Below, in pieces: positions 35,454 to 46,031 of a stretch of DNA of 64,000 bases. Numbering within the stretch: the first letter of the stretch is position 1; every line of letters begins with the position of its first letter. The stretch covers positions 13,249 through 77,248 of the forward strand of contig JAYUQC010000120.1 of the NCBI GenBank assembly GCA_043759735.1, given 5' to 3'. The position numbers and the translations under genes were made by a program. This stretch comes from CAISIP01 sp043759735. GTDB lineage: Bacteria > Pseudomonadota > Gammaproteobacteria > Burkholderiales > Burkholderiaceae_C. The notes beneath the pieces were generated by a model, which made no database searches, was not told the origin of the DNA, and was given only the letters and a program-made list of their open reading frames with translations.

Positions 35454-37406
35454 ATGATCACCCTGAAAACCGTCACGCTGCGCCGCGGCACCAAAGTCCT
35501 GCTCGATGCCGCTTCGGTGACGCTCAACCCGGGCGAAAAAATCGGCCTGGTCGGGCGCAACGGCGCCGGTAAATCCTCCCTGTTCGCTTTGCTGGACGGC
35601 TCACTGCATGAGGACGCCGGCGACTTCAGCGTGCCCAGCCAGTGGCGCATGGGCCAGGTCGCACAGGACATGCCCGAGACCGGGCAATCGGCCACTGATT
35701 TCGTGATCCAGGGCGACGTGCGGCTGGTGGCCGCGCAACAGGAGGTCACGGGCGCCGAGGCTGGCGACGATGGCGACCGCATGGCCCACGCCTATATGGA
35801 GTTGCACGACGCCGGTGCACATGACGCCCCGGCGCGCGCCCAGGCGCTGATCCTCGGGCTGGGCTTCAAGACCAGCGAGTTGGACAGCCCGGTCAACAGC
35901 TTTTCCGGCGGCTGGCGCATGCGCCTGCAACTGGCGCGCGCGCTGATGTGCCCGGCCGATCTGCTGCTGCTTGACGAGCCGACCAACCACCTGGACCTGG
36001 ACGCCTTGGTGTGGCTGGAGGCCTGGCTGAAAAAATTCGAAGGCACGATGCTGGTGATCAGCCACGACCGCGAATTCCTGGACGCAGTGACCGATGTCAC
36101 GCTGCACATCGACGCAGCCAAGCTGGTGCGCTACAGCGGCAACTACAGCAAGTTCGAGGACATGCGTGCCGAGCAGATGGATCTGCAGCAGAACGCCTAC
36201 TCCAAGCAGCAGGAAAAGATCGCCCATCTGCAGAAGTTCATTTCGCGCTTCAAGGCCAAGGCCAGCAAAGCGAAACAGGCGCAAAGCCGGGTCAAGGCGC
36301 TGGACCGGATGGAAAAAATCGCACCCTTGCTGGCCGAGGCCGACTTCAGCTTCGAGTTTCGCGAGCCGGCCAATCTGCCCAACCCGATGCTGTCTATGCA
36401 GGGTGTCAGTTTTGGTTACCCGCCGGCGCCCGATGCGCCTGCTGGCGAGCTACCGACCGTGATCGTGCGCAATGTCAGCCGCTCGGTGCTTGCCGGCCAG
36501 CGCATTGGCATCCTGGGCGCGAACGGCCAGGGCAAGTCCACGCTGGTCAAGACCGTGGCACGTGCCTTGCAACCGATCGAGGGCGAGATCACCGAGGGCA
36601 GGGGCTTGAACATCGGCTATTTCGCGCAGCAAGAACTCGATGTGCTGCGTCCAGCCGATACGCCGCTGGACCACATGATCGCACTGGTGCGCGAGGTGAC
36701 GGCCGCCGGCAAGATTGCAGGTCAGGCGACCCGCGAGCAGGACCTGCGCAGCTTCCTGGGCAATTTCAACTTTAGCGGCGACATGGTCAAGCAGGCCGTG
36801 GGCAGCATGAGCGGCGGCGAAAAGGCGCGTCTGGTGCTGTGCATGATCGTCTGGCAGCGGCCCAATCTGCTGCTGCTGGACGAACCAACCAACCACCTGG
36901 ACCTGGCCACGCGCGAGGCGCTGGGCATGGCGCTCAATGAGTTCGAAGGCACGGTAATGCTGGTCAGCCACGACCGGGCGCTACTGCGCTCGGTGTGCGA
37001 CGAGTTCTGGATGGTCTCGCGCGGCGGCGTGTCGCCGTTCGATGGCGACCTGGACGACTACCAGCGCTATCTGCTGGACGAGGCCAAGCGACAGCGCGAA
37101 CTCGCCAAGCAAGGAGTCACCGCTGGCGGCAAGAAGGGCCAGAAAGTTGACGGAGTCAGCCATCGTCTGCCAAAGAAACCCGGCCCCGGTATCGGCACCC
37201 TGCCGTTTGAAATCAGCCAGATCGAAGCCAAAATGGCGGTCCTCAACGGCGAAGGCGCGGCATTGGAAGCACACCTGGGAACGGCGGTCCGACCATCGGA
37301 GATCGCCGAGCTGGGCAAACGGCTCAAGTCAGTCAACGACGAGCTCAAGCAACTGGAAGACCGTTGGCTGGACCTGTCCGGCCGGTTGGAGACCAGCGCC
37401 GCCTGA
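35454..37406 (+). CDS. ABC-F family ATPase (YheS-like)
   Basis: 650-aa soluble protein with two ABC cassettes and no membrane domain. The first has Walker A GRNGAGKSS (about 33-41), signature FSGGWRMRLQLARAL and Walker B LLLLDEPTNHLDLD. The second has GANGQGKST, MSGGEKARLVLC and LLLLDEPTNHLDLATREAL. The linker between them is basic and helical (KFISRFKAKASKAKQAQSRV), typical of ABC-F proteins that act on the ribosome E site. A Lys-rich C-terminal coiled coil follows. Close to E. coli YheS by layout. Likely a translation factor rather than a transporter. Confidence 0.9.
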   Translation: MITLKTVTLRRGTKVLLDAASVTLNPGEKIGLVGRNGAGKSSLFALLDGSLHEDAGDFSVPSQWRMGQVAQDMPETGQSATDFVIQGDVRLVAAQQEVTGAEAGDDGDRMAHAYMELHDAGAHDAPARAQALILGLGFKTSELDSPVNSFSGGWRMRLQLARALMCPADLLLLDEPTNHLDLDALVWLEAWLKKFEGTMLVISHDREFLDAVTDVTLHIDAAKLVRYSGNYSKFEDMRAEQMDLQQNAYSKQQEKIAHLQKFISRFKAKASKAKQAQSRVKALDRMEKIAPLLAEADFSFEFREPANLPNPMLSMQGVSFGYPPAPDAPAGELPTVIVRNVSRSVLAGQRIGILGANGQGKSTLVKTVARALQPIEGEITEGRGLNIGYFAQQELDVLRPADTPLDHMIALVREVTAAGKIAGQATREQDLRSFLGNFNFSGDMVKQAVGSMSGGEKARLVLCMIVWQRPNLLLLDEPTNHLDLATREALGMALNEFEGTVMLVSHDRALLRSVCDEFWMVSRGGVSPFDGDLDDYQRYLLDEAKRQRELAKQGVTAGGKKGQKVDGVSHRLPKKPGPGIGTLPFEISQIEAKMAVLNGEGAALEAHLGTAVRPSEIAELGKRLKSVNDELKQLEDRWLDLSGRLETSAA

Positions 37407-37412
37407 GCCACA

Positions 37413-38630
37413 ATGGCAGGTGCGCGCAATCTGCTGCCGCCCTATCCGCCCATGCACAGTCCAGCGCCAGCGTCCAACCAACCGGTGATCTACCACGATC
37501 GCAAGCGCGCTGCATGGCTACTGTCCTTGCTGGTGCCCGCCTCGGTCGCCGCCGGACCGATCCTGATGCTGCTGCTGGGCGACCCACTGGCGTTGTGGTT
37601 GCCGGTGGCGGCGTTCTATCTGGTGGTGCCATTGCTGGACTGGCTGCTGGGCGAAGACCTGAGCAACCCGCCGGAGGAAGCCGTGCCGGGCCTGGACGCC
37701 GACGCCTATTACCGCTGGATCACCTTCCTGCTGGTGCCGGTATTGTGGGCCGCCTTCATCTTCGGCGCCTGGTTTGTCGCCCGCAATCCCCTGCCCTGGC
37801 ACGGCCTGCTGGCAATGGTGCTCATCAGTGGCTCGATTGGCGGTTTTTGCATCAACCTGGCGCATGAGCTGGGCCACAAGAATACGGCCCTGGAAACCTG
37901 GCTCGCCAGGATCAGCCTGGCCCCGACCGGATATGGCCATTTCACGGTGGAGCACAACCGTGGCCACCACCGCGATGTCGCAACGCCGCCGGATCCGGCT
38001 TCTTCCCGCATGGGCGAGTCGATTTACCGCTTTGTCCTGCGGGAAATGCCCGGTGCCTTCATTCGCGCCTGGGCACTGGAAAAAGACCGCCTGCAGCGTC
38101 TCGGCCAGGCGACCTGGTCATGGCACAACGCCATCCTGCAACCGGCCGCCATCACGCTGGCCCTGTGGCTGGCGCTGCTGGTCTGGCTCGGCCTGCAGAT
38201 CCTGCCGTTCCTGGTTGCCGCATCATTCTGGGCCAACTTCCAGCTTACCTCGGCCAACTATGTCGAACACTACGGGCTGTTACGGCTGCGCGATGCCAAT
38301 GGCCGACTCGAACCTTGCCGGCCGCACCATTCCTGGAACAGCAACCATATCTTCTCGAACTGGGCCCTGTTCCACCTGCAACGCCATTCCGACCACCATG
38401 CGCACCCGCTGCGACGCTACCAGTCGCTGCGCCACTTTGACCAGTTGCCGCGGCTGCCCAGCGGCTACTTCGGCATGTTCGTGGTGGCGTATTGCCCGCC
38501 GTTATGGCGCCGGCTGATGGACGAGCGGCTGCTTGCCTCGGTCGGCCGGGACGCAGCGCGGATCAACCTGGACCCGCGCCAGCGCGACGACCTGGTGCGC
38601 CGCCACCGGCTGCGCGACACGTCGGACTGA
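37413..38630 (+). CDS. alkB: AlkB-type alkane 1-monooxygenase
   Basis: 405-aa integral membrane non-heme di-iron hydroxylase expected to oxidise medium-chain n-alkanes to 1-alkanols. His motifs are all present: HELGHK (151-156), EHNRGHH (180-186), NYVEHYG (282-288) and RHSDHHAHP (324-332). About six hydrophobic helices are visible. No rubredoxin or rubredoxin reductase gene is adjacent, so electrons must come from elsewhere. The first ATG follows the ABC-F stop by 6 bp; Met14 (37452) is an alternative start. A related desaturase or hydroxylase with another substrate cannot be excluded. Confidence 0.85.
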   Translation: MAGARNLLPPYPPMHSPAPASNQPVIYHDRKRAAWLLSLLVPASVAAGPILMLLLGDPLALWLPVAAFYLVVPLLDWLLGEDLSNPPEEAVPGLDADAYYRWITFLLVPVLWAAFIFGAWFVARNPLPWHGLLAMVLISGSIGGFCINLAHELGHKNTALETWLARISLAPTGYGHFTVEHNRGHHRDVATPPDPASSRMGESIYRFVLREMPGAFIRAWALEKDRLQRLGQATWSWHNAILQPAAITLALWLALLVWLGLQILPFLVAASFWANFQLTSANYVEHYGLLRLRDANGRLEPCRPHHSWNSNHIFSNWALFHLQRHSDHHAHPLRRYQSLRHFDQLPRLPSGYFGMFVVAYCPPLWRRLMDERLLASVGRDAARINLDPRQRDDLVRRHRLRDTSD

Positions 38631-38755
38631 GTGGGGGGCCGCCCTGCCCCAGCCAATGTGCCCGGCGCGTGCAGCAGCGATGTACCGGGGCAATCAGGAC
38701 ATCGATAGGCGCAGGCGACGCTGCATGGGCGCAGGCCAACGAAAAGGGATGGACC

Positions 38756-40622
<1,867 letters not shown>

Positions 40623-40630
<8 letters not shown>

Positions 40631-41738
40631 GACCAGCCCCCAGAAAAAAGCGCGGATGCTGCCGTTGCCCAGCCTGCCGGAGCATGGCCGCAATCGCGCC
40701 GTGATCGATAGTGTCCTGACCGCCTGGGCCGCTGACTTGCAGGCAATGGCGCGCGACGCACAGGCCGAGCCACGCGCACTCAAGGCGCTGGCGCTGGACG
40801 ATGCCCTGACGCGGGCGGCGCGGCGCCACCCGAATCGGGAGCATGAGACCGTGTATCCGGTCGAGTTGCCGCTGATAGCCGATCGCGAGCGCGCGCGCTT
40901 TAGCAGCTGGTATGAATTGTTTCCCCGTTCCTGCTCACCGGTGCCGGGGCGCCACGGCAGCTTCAAGGATGTGCAGAACCGCCTGCCGGCGATTGCCGCG
41001 ATGGGATTTGACGTGCTGTATTTCCCGCCGATCCATCCAATCGGGACGCTGCAGCGCAAGGGCAAGAACAACGCGCTGGTTGCCACGCCGGACGATGTCG
41101 GCAGCCCCTGGGCGATCGGCCTGGCCGAGGCCTTTACGCGGCCCAAGGTCATGCACCGGCTGGCCAAGCTGGGTTTTTCGCAGTCCTATACCTATTTCAC
41201 CTGGCGCAACAGCAAGCGGGAGCTGCAGAAATACTTCACCGAGCTGTCCGACGGACCGGGCCAGGACTATTTCAGGCCCAACGCCTGGCCCAATACGCCG
41301 GACATCCTGCACGAGCAATTGCAAAGTGGCGAGGCGGCGGTCTACATGGTGCGCCTGGTCCTGGCCGCCACGCTGACCGCCAGCTACGGCATCTACGGCC
41401 CGGTGTTCGAGCTGCGCGAGCATCTGCCGCGCGCGCCGGGCAGCGAGGAATACCTGGACTCGGAAAAATACCAGTTGCGGCACTGGAACCATGACGATGT
41501 GGGCAGCCTGGCCTCGTTCATCACCCGCATCAACTGGGTGCGGCGCGAAAACGCCGCGTTGCAGCAGAACGCAAGCCTGCGCTTTCTGCCAATCAACAAC
41601 GACCAGCTCAGCAACCAGCGCTTCACCTGGGGCGGCCCGCACCACTTCGTCCGACTCGATCCGCGCAGCGTGCCGGCCCACATCTTCGTGTTGCGCCAGC
41701 GCATCCGCGATGAGCGCGATTTCGACTATTTTCTGTGA
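40623..41738 (+). CDS. glgE: GlgE-like maltosyltransferase with internal deletion
   Basis: 371-aa protein recognisable as GlgE (alpha-1,4-glucan:maltose-1-phosphate maltosyltransferase), which is normally about 650-700 aa. SSWYELFPRSCSPVPGRHGS, then FPPIHPIG and KGKNNALVATPDDVGSPWAI are classic GlgE sequence. The text then jumps directly to LAEAFTRPKVMHRLAKLGFS. In intact GlgE about 120 residues lie between these two segments and include the catalytic Asp nucleophile in a RVDNPHTK-type motif. Here they are missing, in frame, near nt 41116. The first part of the N-terminal domain also appears shortened. The general acid Glu (LAEAF) and the C-terminal RHWN segment remain. The protein is probably inactive as a transferase. 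It overlaps glgB by 8 bp and treS by 4 bp. Confidence 0.85.
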
Positions 41739-44700
41739 CCTGCAGCACGGACAGACCCTTGCCCACAATGGAAACATCCAAAACGACATCCGCCCCCGAG
41801 CCGACGAGCGCCGCATCCGGGGATGATCCGCTGTGGTACCGCGACGCGGTCATCTACCAGCTCAACGTCAAGGCCTTCTTCGACAGCGATGGCGACGGCA
41901 TGGGCGACTTCCAGGGCGTCACGGCCAAGCTCGACTATGTCAAGGAGCTCGGCGTCAACACCATCTGGTTGATGCCGTTCTACCCGTCGCCGCTGCGCGA
42001 CGACGGCTACGACATCGCGGAGTACGAGGACGTGCACCCGCAATACGGCACATTGGACGACTTCCGCGACATGCTGGCCGAAGCGCACAAACGCGACCTG
42101 CGCGTCATCACCGAACTGGTCATCAACCACACCTCGGACCAGCATCCCTGGTTCCAGGCCGCGCGCAAGGCGCCCAAGGGGTCGCCCGAACGCGATTTCT
42201 ATGTCTGGAGCGACACCGACGCGCTGTACCAGGGCACCCGGATCATCTTCACCGATACCGAGACATCCAACTGGACCTGGGACCCGGTGGCGAAACAATT
42301 CTTCTGGCACCGGTTCTTCGGGCACCAGCCCGACCTGAACTTCGACAACCCGGCGGTGCTCGAAGCGGTGCTCAAAACCATGCGCTTTTGGCTCGACATG
42401 GGGGTTGACGGATTCCGGCTCGATGCCATTCCCTACCTGGTCGAACGTGACGGCACCAGCAACGAGAACCTGCCCGAAACCCATGGGGTGATCAAGAAGC
42501 TGCGTGCCGCCATCGATACCGAATACAAGAACCGCTTCCTGTTGGCCGAGGCCAATATGTGGCCGGAAGACGTGCGGGAGTATTTCGGCGACGGCGACGA
42601 GTGCCACATGGCCTACCACTTCCCGCTGATGCCGCGCATGTACATGGCGATCGCCCAGGAAGAGCGCCATCCGATCATCGAAATCATGCAGCAGACGCCG
42701 GAAATACCCGACGGTTGCCAGTGGGCAGTTTTTCTGCGCAACCATGACGAGCTCACGCTGGAGATGGTGACCAGCAAGGAGCGCGACTATATGTACAACA
42801 TGTATGCGGCCGACAAGCGTGCCCGTATCAACCTGGGCATCCGCCGGCGCCTGGCGCCGCTGATGGACAACGACATCGATCGCATCAAGCTGATGAACAG
42901 CATGCTGCTGTCGATGCCCGGCTCGCCCATCATCTACTACGGCGATGAAATCGGCATGGGCGACAACGTCTTTGTCGGCGACCGCAACGGCGTGCGCACG
43001 CCGATGCAGTGGAGCCCGGATCGCAACGCCGGTTTTTCCCATGCCCATCCCCAGACCCTGTACCTGCAGCCGATCCTGGGCGCGGTGTACGGCTACGAGG
43101 CGCTCAACGTCGAGGCGCAGGCGCGCGAGCCCAGTTCACTGCTGAACTGGACCAAGCGCATGCTGGCGGTGCGCAAGTCCAGCCACGCGTTCGGACGCGG
43201 CAAGCGCATCTTCCTCACGCCCGGCAATCGCAAGATCCTGGCCTATGTGAGCACCTATGAGGACGACGCCATCCTGTCGGTGTTCAACCTGTCGCGCGCA
43301 GCCCAACCGGTGGAGCTTGACCTTTCCCCCTGGAAGGGCTGTGTCCCGGTCGAGATGCTGGGACGCACCTCGTTCCCGCCCATCGGCGAACTTCCCTACC
43401 TGTTGACCCTGCCCTCTCACGCCTTTTACTGGTTCCGCCTGTCGCAAGAGGCTGACATGCCCGCCTGGCACCAGGAGGCAACTCCCTTGCAGGATCGACC
43501 GACGCTGGTGCTGTTCGACGGCTGGACCAGTTTTTTTCGAGAGCGGGTCATGCCTTGGCGCATCGGCATGGCCGAGCGCATGCGCCAACAGCTCGAAACC
43601 GATACCTTGCCGCGCTTCATCGAACGCCAGCGCTGGTACGCCAGCAAGGGCAGCAGCATCGAACGCGCCCGGCTGGTCGACCACGTTGTTTGGGAAACCC
43701 AGGGATCGAACTGGCTGCTGCCGATCCTGCAGCTGGACGGCCCGAGCGAGGTTTCAAGCTATTTCACACCGTTGGCGCTGGCATGGGAGGAGCAGGACGA
43801 GGAAGGCCTGCACCGGCTGTCCCATGCGGCACTGGCCAAGGTGCGCCAGCAAGCCAACGTCGGGGTCATGGGCGACGCCTATTTCGACCAGGCCTTCAGC
43901 CACGCACTGGTGGCCGCCATCGGCAACAGCCTTGCGCTGACAACGGCCAACGGACAATTGCGCTTCAAGCCGACGGCGGCATTTGCCAGTGTGGCAGTGG
44001 ATGTGGCCGGGCTTGCGGTATCCCGGCCGGGCGGGCACAGCAGCAACACCGTGGTCGCGCTGGGCGATATTCTGTTCCTCAAGGGCTACCGCCGGCTACG
44101 CGAAGGCGTCAATCCAGAGCTCGAAATGGGCCGCTACCTGACCGACGAGGTGGCCTACACCCACAGCGTTCCGGTGCTCGGCGCGCTGGAGTATTTCGGC
44201 AACGATGGCCAGGTGATGACGCTGGCGTTGGTCCAGTCCCATGTCGCCAATCAGGGCGATGGCTGGGCCTACACACTGGATTATCTGGAGCGCCACCTGG
44301 AGGGCCTGGGCGACGGTGTGGGACTCGAATCACCTGTGGACGAGGCGGGTGATATCCACGGAGGCTTCCTGGCATTGGTGTCGGTGCTGGGTCAACGCAC
44401 GGCCGAGTTGCATCAGGCGCTGGCACGCTCCACCGGCCATGCGGCCTTCGATCCGGAGCCCCTGACGGCCGAAGACGTGGTGTTCATGCATATGCGGGCG
44501 GCACGCGAAGCCGACACGACACTGGAGTTGCTGCGCACCCACATGGATCGCCTGCCGATTGCTGTCCAGCCGATGGCGCAATCGGTACTGGCCTTGCAGG
44601 GCGAACTACACAATCGCCTTACCGGCGACGGCTTGCATGCCGACGGCGGCATCAAGACCCGTTACCACGGCGACTACCACCTGGGCCAGGTATTGGTGAC

Positions 44701-45133
44701 CGGACACGATTTCGTCATCATCGACTTCGAGGGTGAACCGGCGCGCAGTTTCGCCGAGCGGCGCGCCAAGGGCTCACCGCTGCGCGACGTCGCCGGCATG
44801 TTGCGCTCGTTCAGCTATGCGCGTTGGTCGGCGTTGCGCCGCGTCAGCGCCAATGGAGCCGTCGCCGCCCGGTTTGCCGATGCGGCGCATGAATGGGAGC
44901 GTGCCACGCGCGCTGCGTTCCTGCAGGCGTACGCGACCTCGCAAGCGACCGGCGCCGCGCACGGCGCGTCCAACGCCGATCTGCTGAGCCTGTTCGAGCT
45001 GGAAAAAGCGCTGTATGAACTGCGCTATGAAATCAACAACCGCGCCGATTGGACCGCCGTGCCGTTGCTCGGAATCCTGGCACTGCTGCAGACCGAGGCC
45101 CGGGCCGACCCGGCGCAATCCACTCACCCCTGA
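41735..45133 (+). CDS. treS: trehalose synthase-maltokinase fusion
   Basis: 1132-aa two-enzyme protein. Residues about 30-570 are TreS, a GH13 enzyme interconverting trehalose and maltose (AVIYQLNVKAFFDSDGDGMG; nucleophile D230 in GFRLDAIPYL; AEANMWPEDV; FLRNHDELTLEM). Residues about 590-1132 are maltokinase Mak, which phosphorylates maltose (ERQRWYASKG; HGDYHLGQVLV catalytic loop near 979; IIDFEGEPARSFAERRAKGS). The fusion feeds maltose-1-phosphate to GlgE, encoded immediately upstream. The GTG at 41735 overlaps the glgE stop (GTGA); an ATG at 41768 is the alternative. Confidence 0.93.
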   Translation: MTCSTDRPLPTMETSKTTSAPEPTSAASGDDPLWYRDAVIYQLNVKAFFDSDGDGMGDFQGVTAKLDYVKELGVNTIWLMPFYPSPLRDDGYDIAEYEDVHPQYGTLDDFRDMLAEAHKRDLRVITELVINHTSDQHPWFQAARKAPKGSPERDFYVWSDTDALYQGTRIIFTDTETSNWTWDPVAKQFFWHRFFGHQPDLNFDNPAVLEAVLKTMRFWLDMGVDGFRLDAIPYLVERDGTSNENLPETHGVIKKLRAAIDTEYKNRFLLAEANMWPEDVREYFGDGDECHMAYHFPLMPRMYMAIAQEERHPIIEIMQQTPEIPDGCQWAVFLRNHDELTLEMVTSKERDYMYNMYAADKRARINLGIRRRLAPLMDNDIDRIKLMNSMLLSMPGSPIIYYGDEIGMGDNVFVGDRNGVRTPMQWSPDRNAGFSHAHPQTLYLQPILGAVYGYEALNVEAQAREPSSLLNWTKRMLAVRKSSHAFGRGKRIFLTPGNRKILAYVSTYEDDAILSVFNLSRAAQPVELDLSPWKGCVPVEMLGRTSFPPIGELPYLLTLPSHAFYWFRLSQEADMPAWHQEATPLQDRPTLVLFDGWTSFFRERVMPWRIGMAERMRQQLETDTLPRFIERQRWYASKGSSIERARLVDHVVWETQGSNWLLPILQLDGPSEVSSYFTPLALAWEEQDEEGLHRLSHAALAKVRQQANVGVMGDAYFDQAFSHALVAAIGNSLALTTANGQLRFKPTAAFASVAVDVAGLAVSRPGGHSSNTVVALGDILFLKGYRRLREGVNPELEMGRYLTDEVAYTHSVPVLGALEYFGNDGQVMTLALVQSHVANQGDGWAYTLDYLERHLEGLGDGVGLESPVDEAGDIHGGFLALVSVLGQRTAELHQALARSTGHAAFDPEPLTAEDVVFMHMRAAREADTTLELLRTHMDRLPIAVQPMAQSVLALQGELHNRLTGDGLHADGGIKTRYHGDYHLGQVLVTGHDFVIIDFEGEPARSFAERRAKGSPLRDVAGMLRSFSYARWSALRRVSANGAVAARFADAAHEWERATRAAFLQAYATSQATGAAHGASNADLLSLFELEKALYELRYEINNRADWTAVPLLGILALLQTEARADPAQSTHP

Positions 45134-45146
45134 AGGAGAAACGACC

Positions 45147-45905
45147 ATGGACAATCTGGCTATTCACCTGGAGCCTGCCCGGGCCATCCTGTACCAAATT
45201 GGTTCATTCATGCCGCGCCTGCTCATCGCCGCACTGGTCGTGGTCGGCGGCTGGCTGCTGGCCAAGATCGTGCATCTTGCCGTCGTCAAGGCGCTGCGCA
45301 CCGTCAATTTCAATGTGCTGACAGAACGCTCGGGAATGGATGGGTTCCTCAAGCAGGGTGGCGTATCGCTCGACACCACGGCGATCGTCGGCTTGCTGGC
45401 CTACTGGCTGGTCATCCTGGCCGCGTTGCTGATCGCCTTCAACGGCCTGGGGCTGACCTACATCACCGATCTGCTGGGTCGCGTGGTCTGGTTCGTGCCC
45501 AATGTCTTCGTAGCTATCCTGGTGCTCGCGTTCGGCTCGTATTTCGCGCGCTTTGTCGGTGACGCTGTGTCCACCTATTGCCGCAGCATCAAACTGCAGG
45601 ACGCCGTGTTCCTGGGCAAGCTGGCCCAGTACGCGATCATGGTGTTCGTGGTGTTGATCGCGCTGGACCAGATCCAGGTCGGTGGCGATATCGTGCGCCT
45701 GAGCTTCCTGGTAATACTGGCGGGCATCGTGTTCGCGTTTGCGCTGGCATTCGGCCTGGGTGGCAAGGACTGGGCCGCCGAACGCATCGCGCACTGGTGG
45801 CCCGCGCGAGACTGCGGACAAGGACACACCGGACCGCAGGCCCGGCGCATGAGACCGCCGGGCCGCTCCCAAGGCGAATCCCGCAGTGCGCAGCACGCAG
45901 GGTAA
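45147..45905 (+). CDS. small membrane protein with conserved TM-helix repeats (MscS-related)
   Basis: 252-aa inner-membrane protein with about four or five membrane segments (PRLLIAALVVVGGWLLAKIV; IVGLLAYWLVILAALLIAF; VPNVFVAILVLAFGSYFARF; ALAFGLGGKDWAAE). This matches the conserved-TM-helix family related to small mechanosensitive channels, but the beta domain of true MscS is absent. AAGGAG lies upstream of the ATG and 13 bp separate it from treS, so it belongs to the cluster and may respond to osmotic conditions. The last 18 residues (MRPPGRSQGESRSAQHAG) come from the first unit of the tandem repeat that follows, so the natural C-terminus has probably been replaced. Confidence 0.75.
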   Translation: MDNLAIHLEPARAILYQIGSFMPRLLIAALVVVGGWLLAKIVHLAVVKALRTVNFNVLTERSGMDGFLKQGGVSLDTTAIVGLLAYWLVILAALLIAFNGLGLTYITDLLGRVVWFVPNVFVAILVLAFGSYFARFVGDAVSTYCRSIKLQDAVFLGKLAQYAIMVFVVLIALDQIQVGGDIVRLSFLVILAGIVFAFALAFGLGGKDWAAERIAHWWPARDCGQGHTGPQARRMRPPGRSQGESRSAQHAG

Positions 45906-46031
45906 TCGAATGAGACCGCCGGGCCGCTCCCAAGGCGAATCCCGCAGTGCGCAGCACGCAGGGTAACCCAATGAGACCGCCGGGCCGCTCCCAAGGCGAA
46001 TCCCGCAGTGCGCAGCACGCAGGGTAATCCA
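45849..46031 (+). repeat. three 61-bp tandem repeats ending in a ribosome site and ATG
   Basis: Units start at 45849, 45910 and 45971 and are nearly identical; the only differences seen are in the last few bases. Each begins ATGAGACCGCCGGGCCGCTC and ends with GCAGGGTAA plus four bases before the next ATG. Read in frame, each is the same 18-codon ORF, MRPPGRSQGESRSAQHAG, then TAA. The first is fused to the membrane protein gene; the third is followed directly by the glgX ATG at 46032. AGGG about 8 nt before each ATG is a plausible ribosome site. Confidence 0.9.

Noticed and set aside
41735..45133. Frameshifted joining of separate treS and maltokinase genes
   Set aside because: TreS-Mak fusions of about 1100 aa are common in bacteria, and both halves have intact motifs and length.
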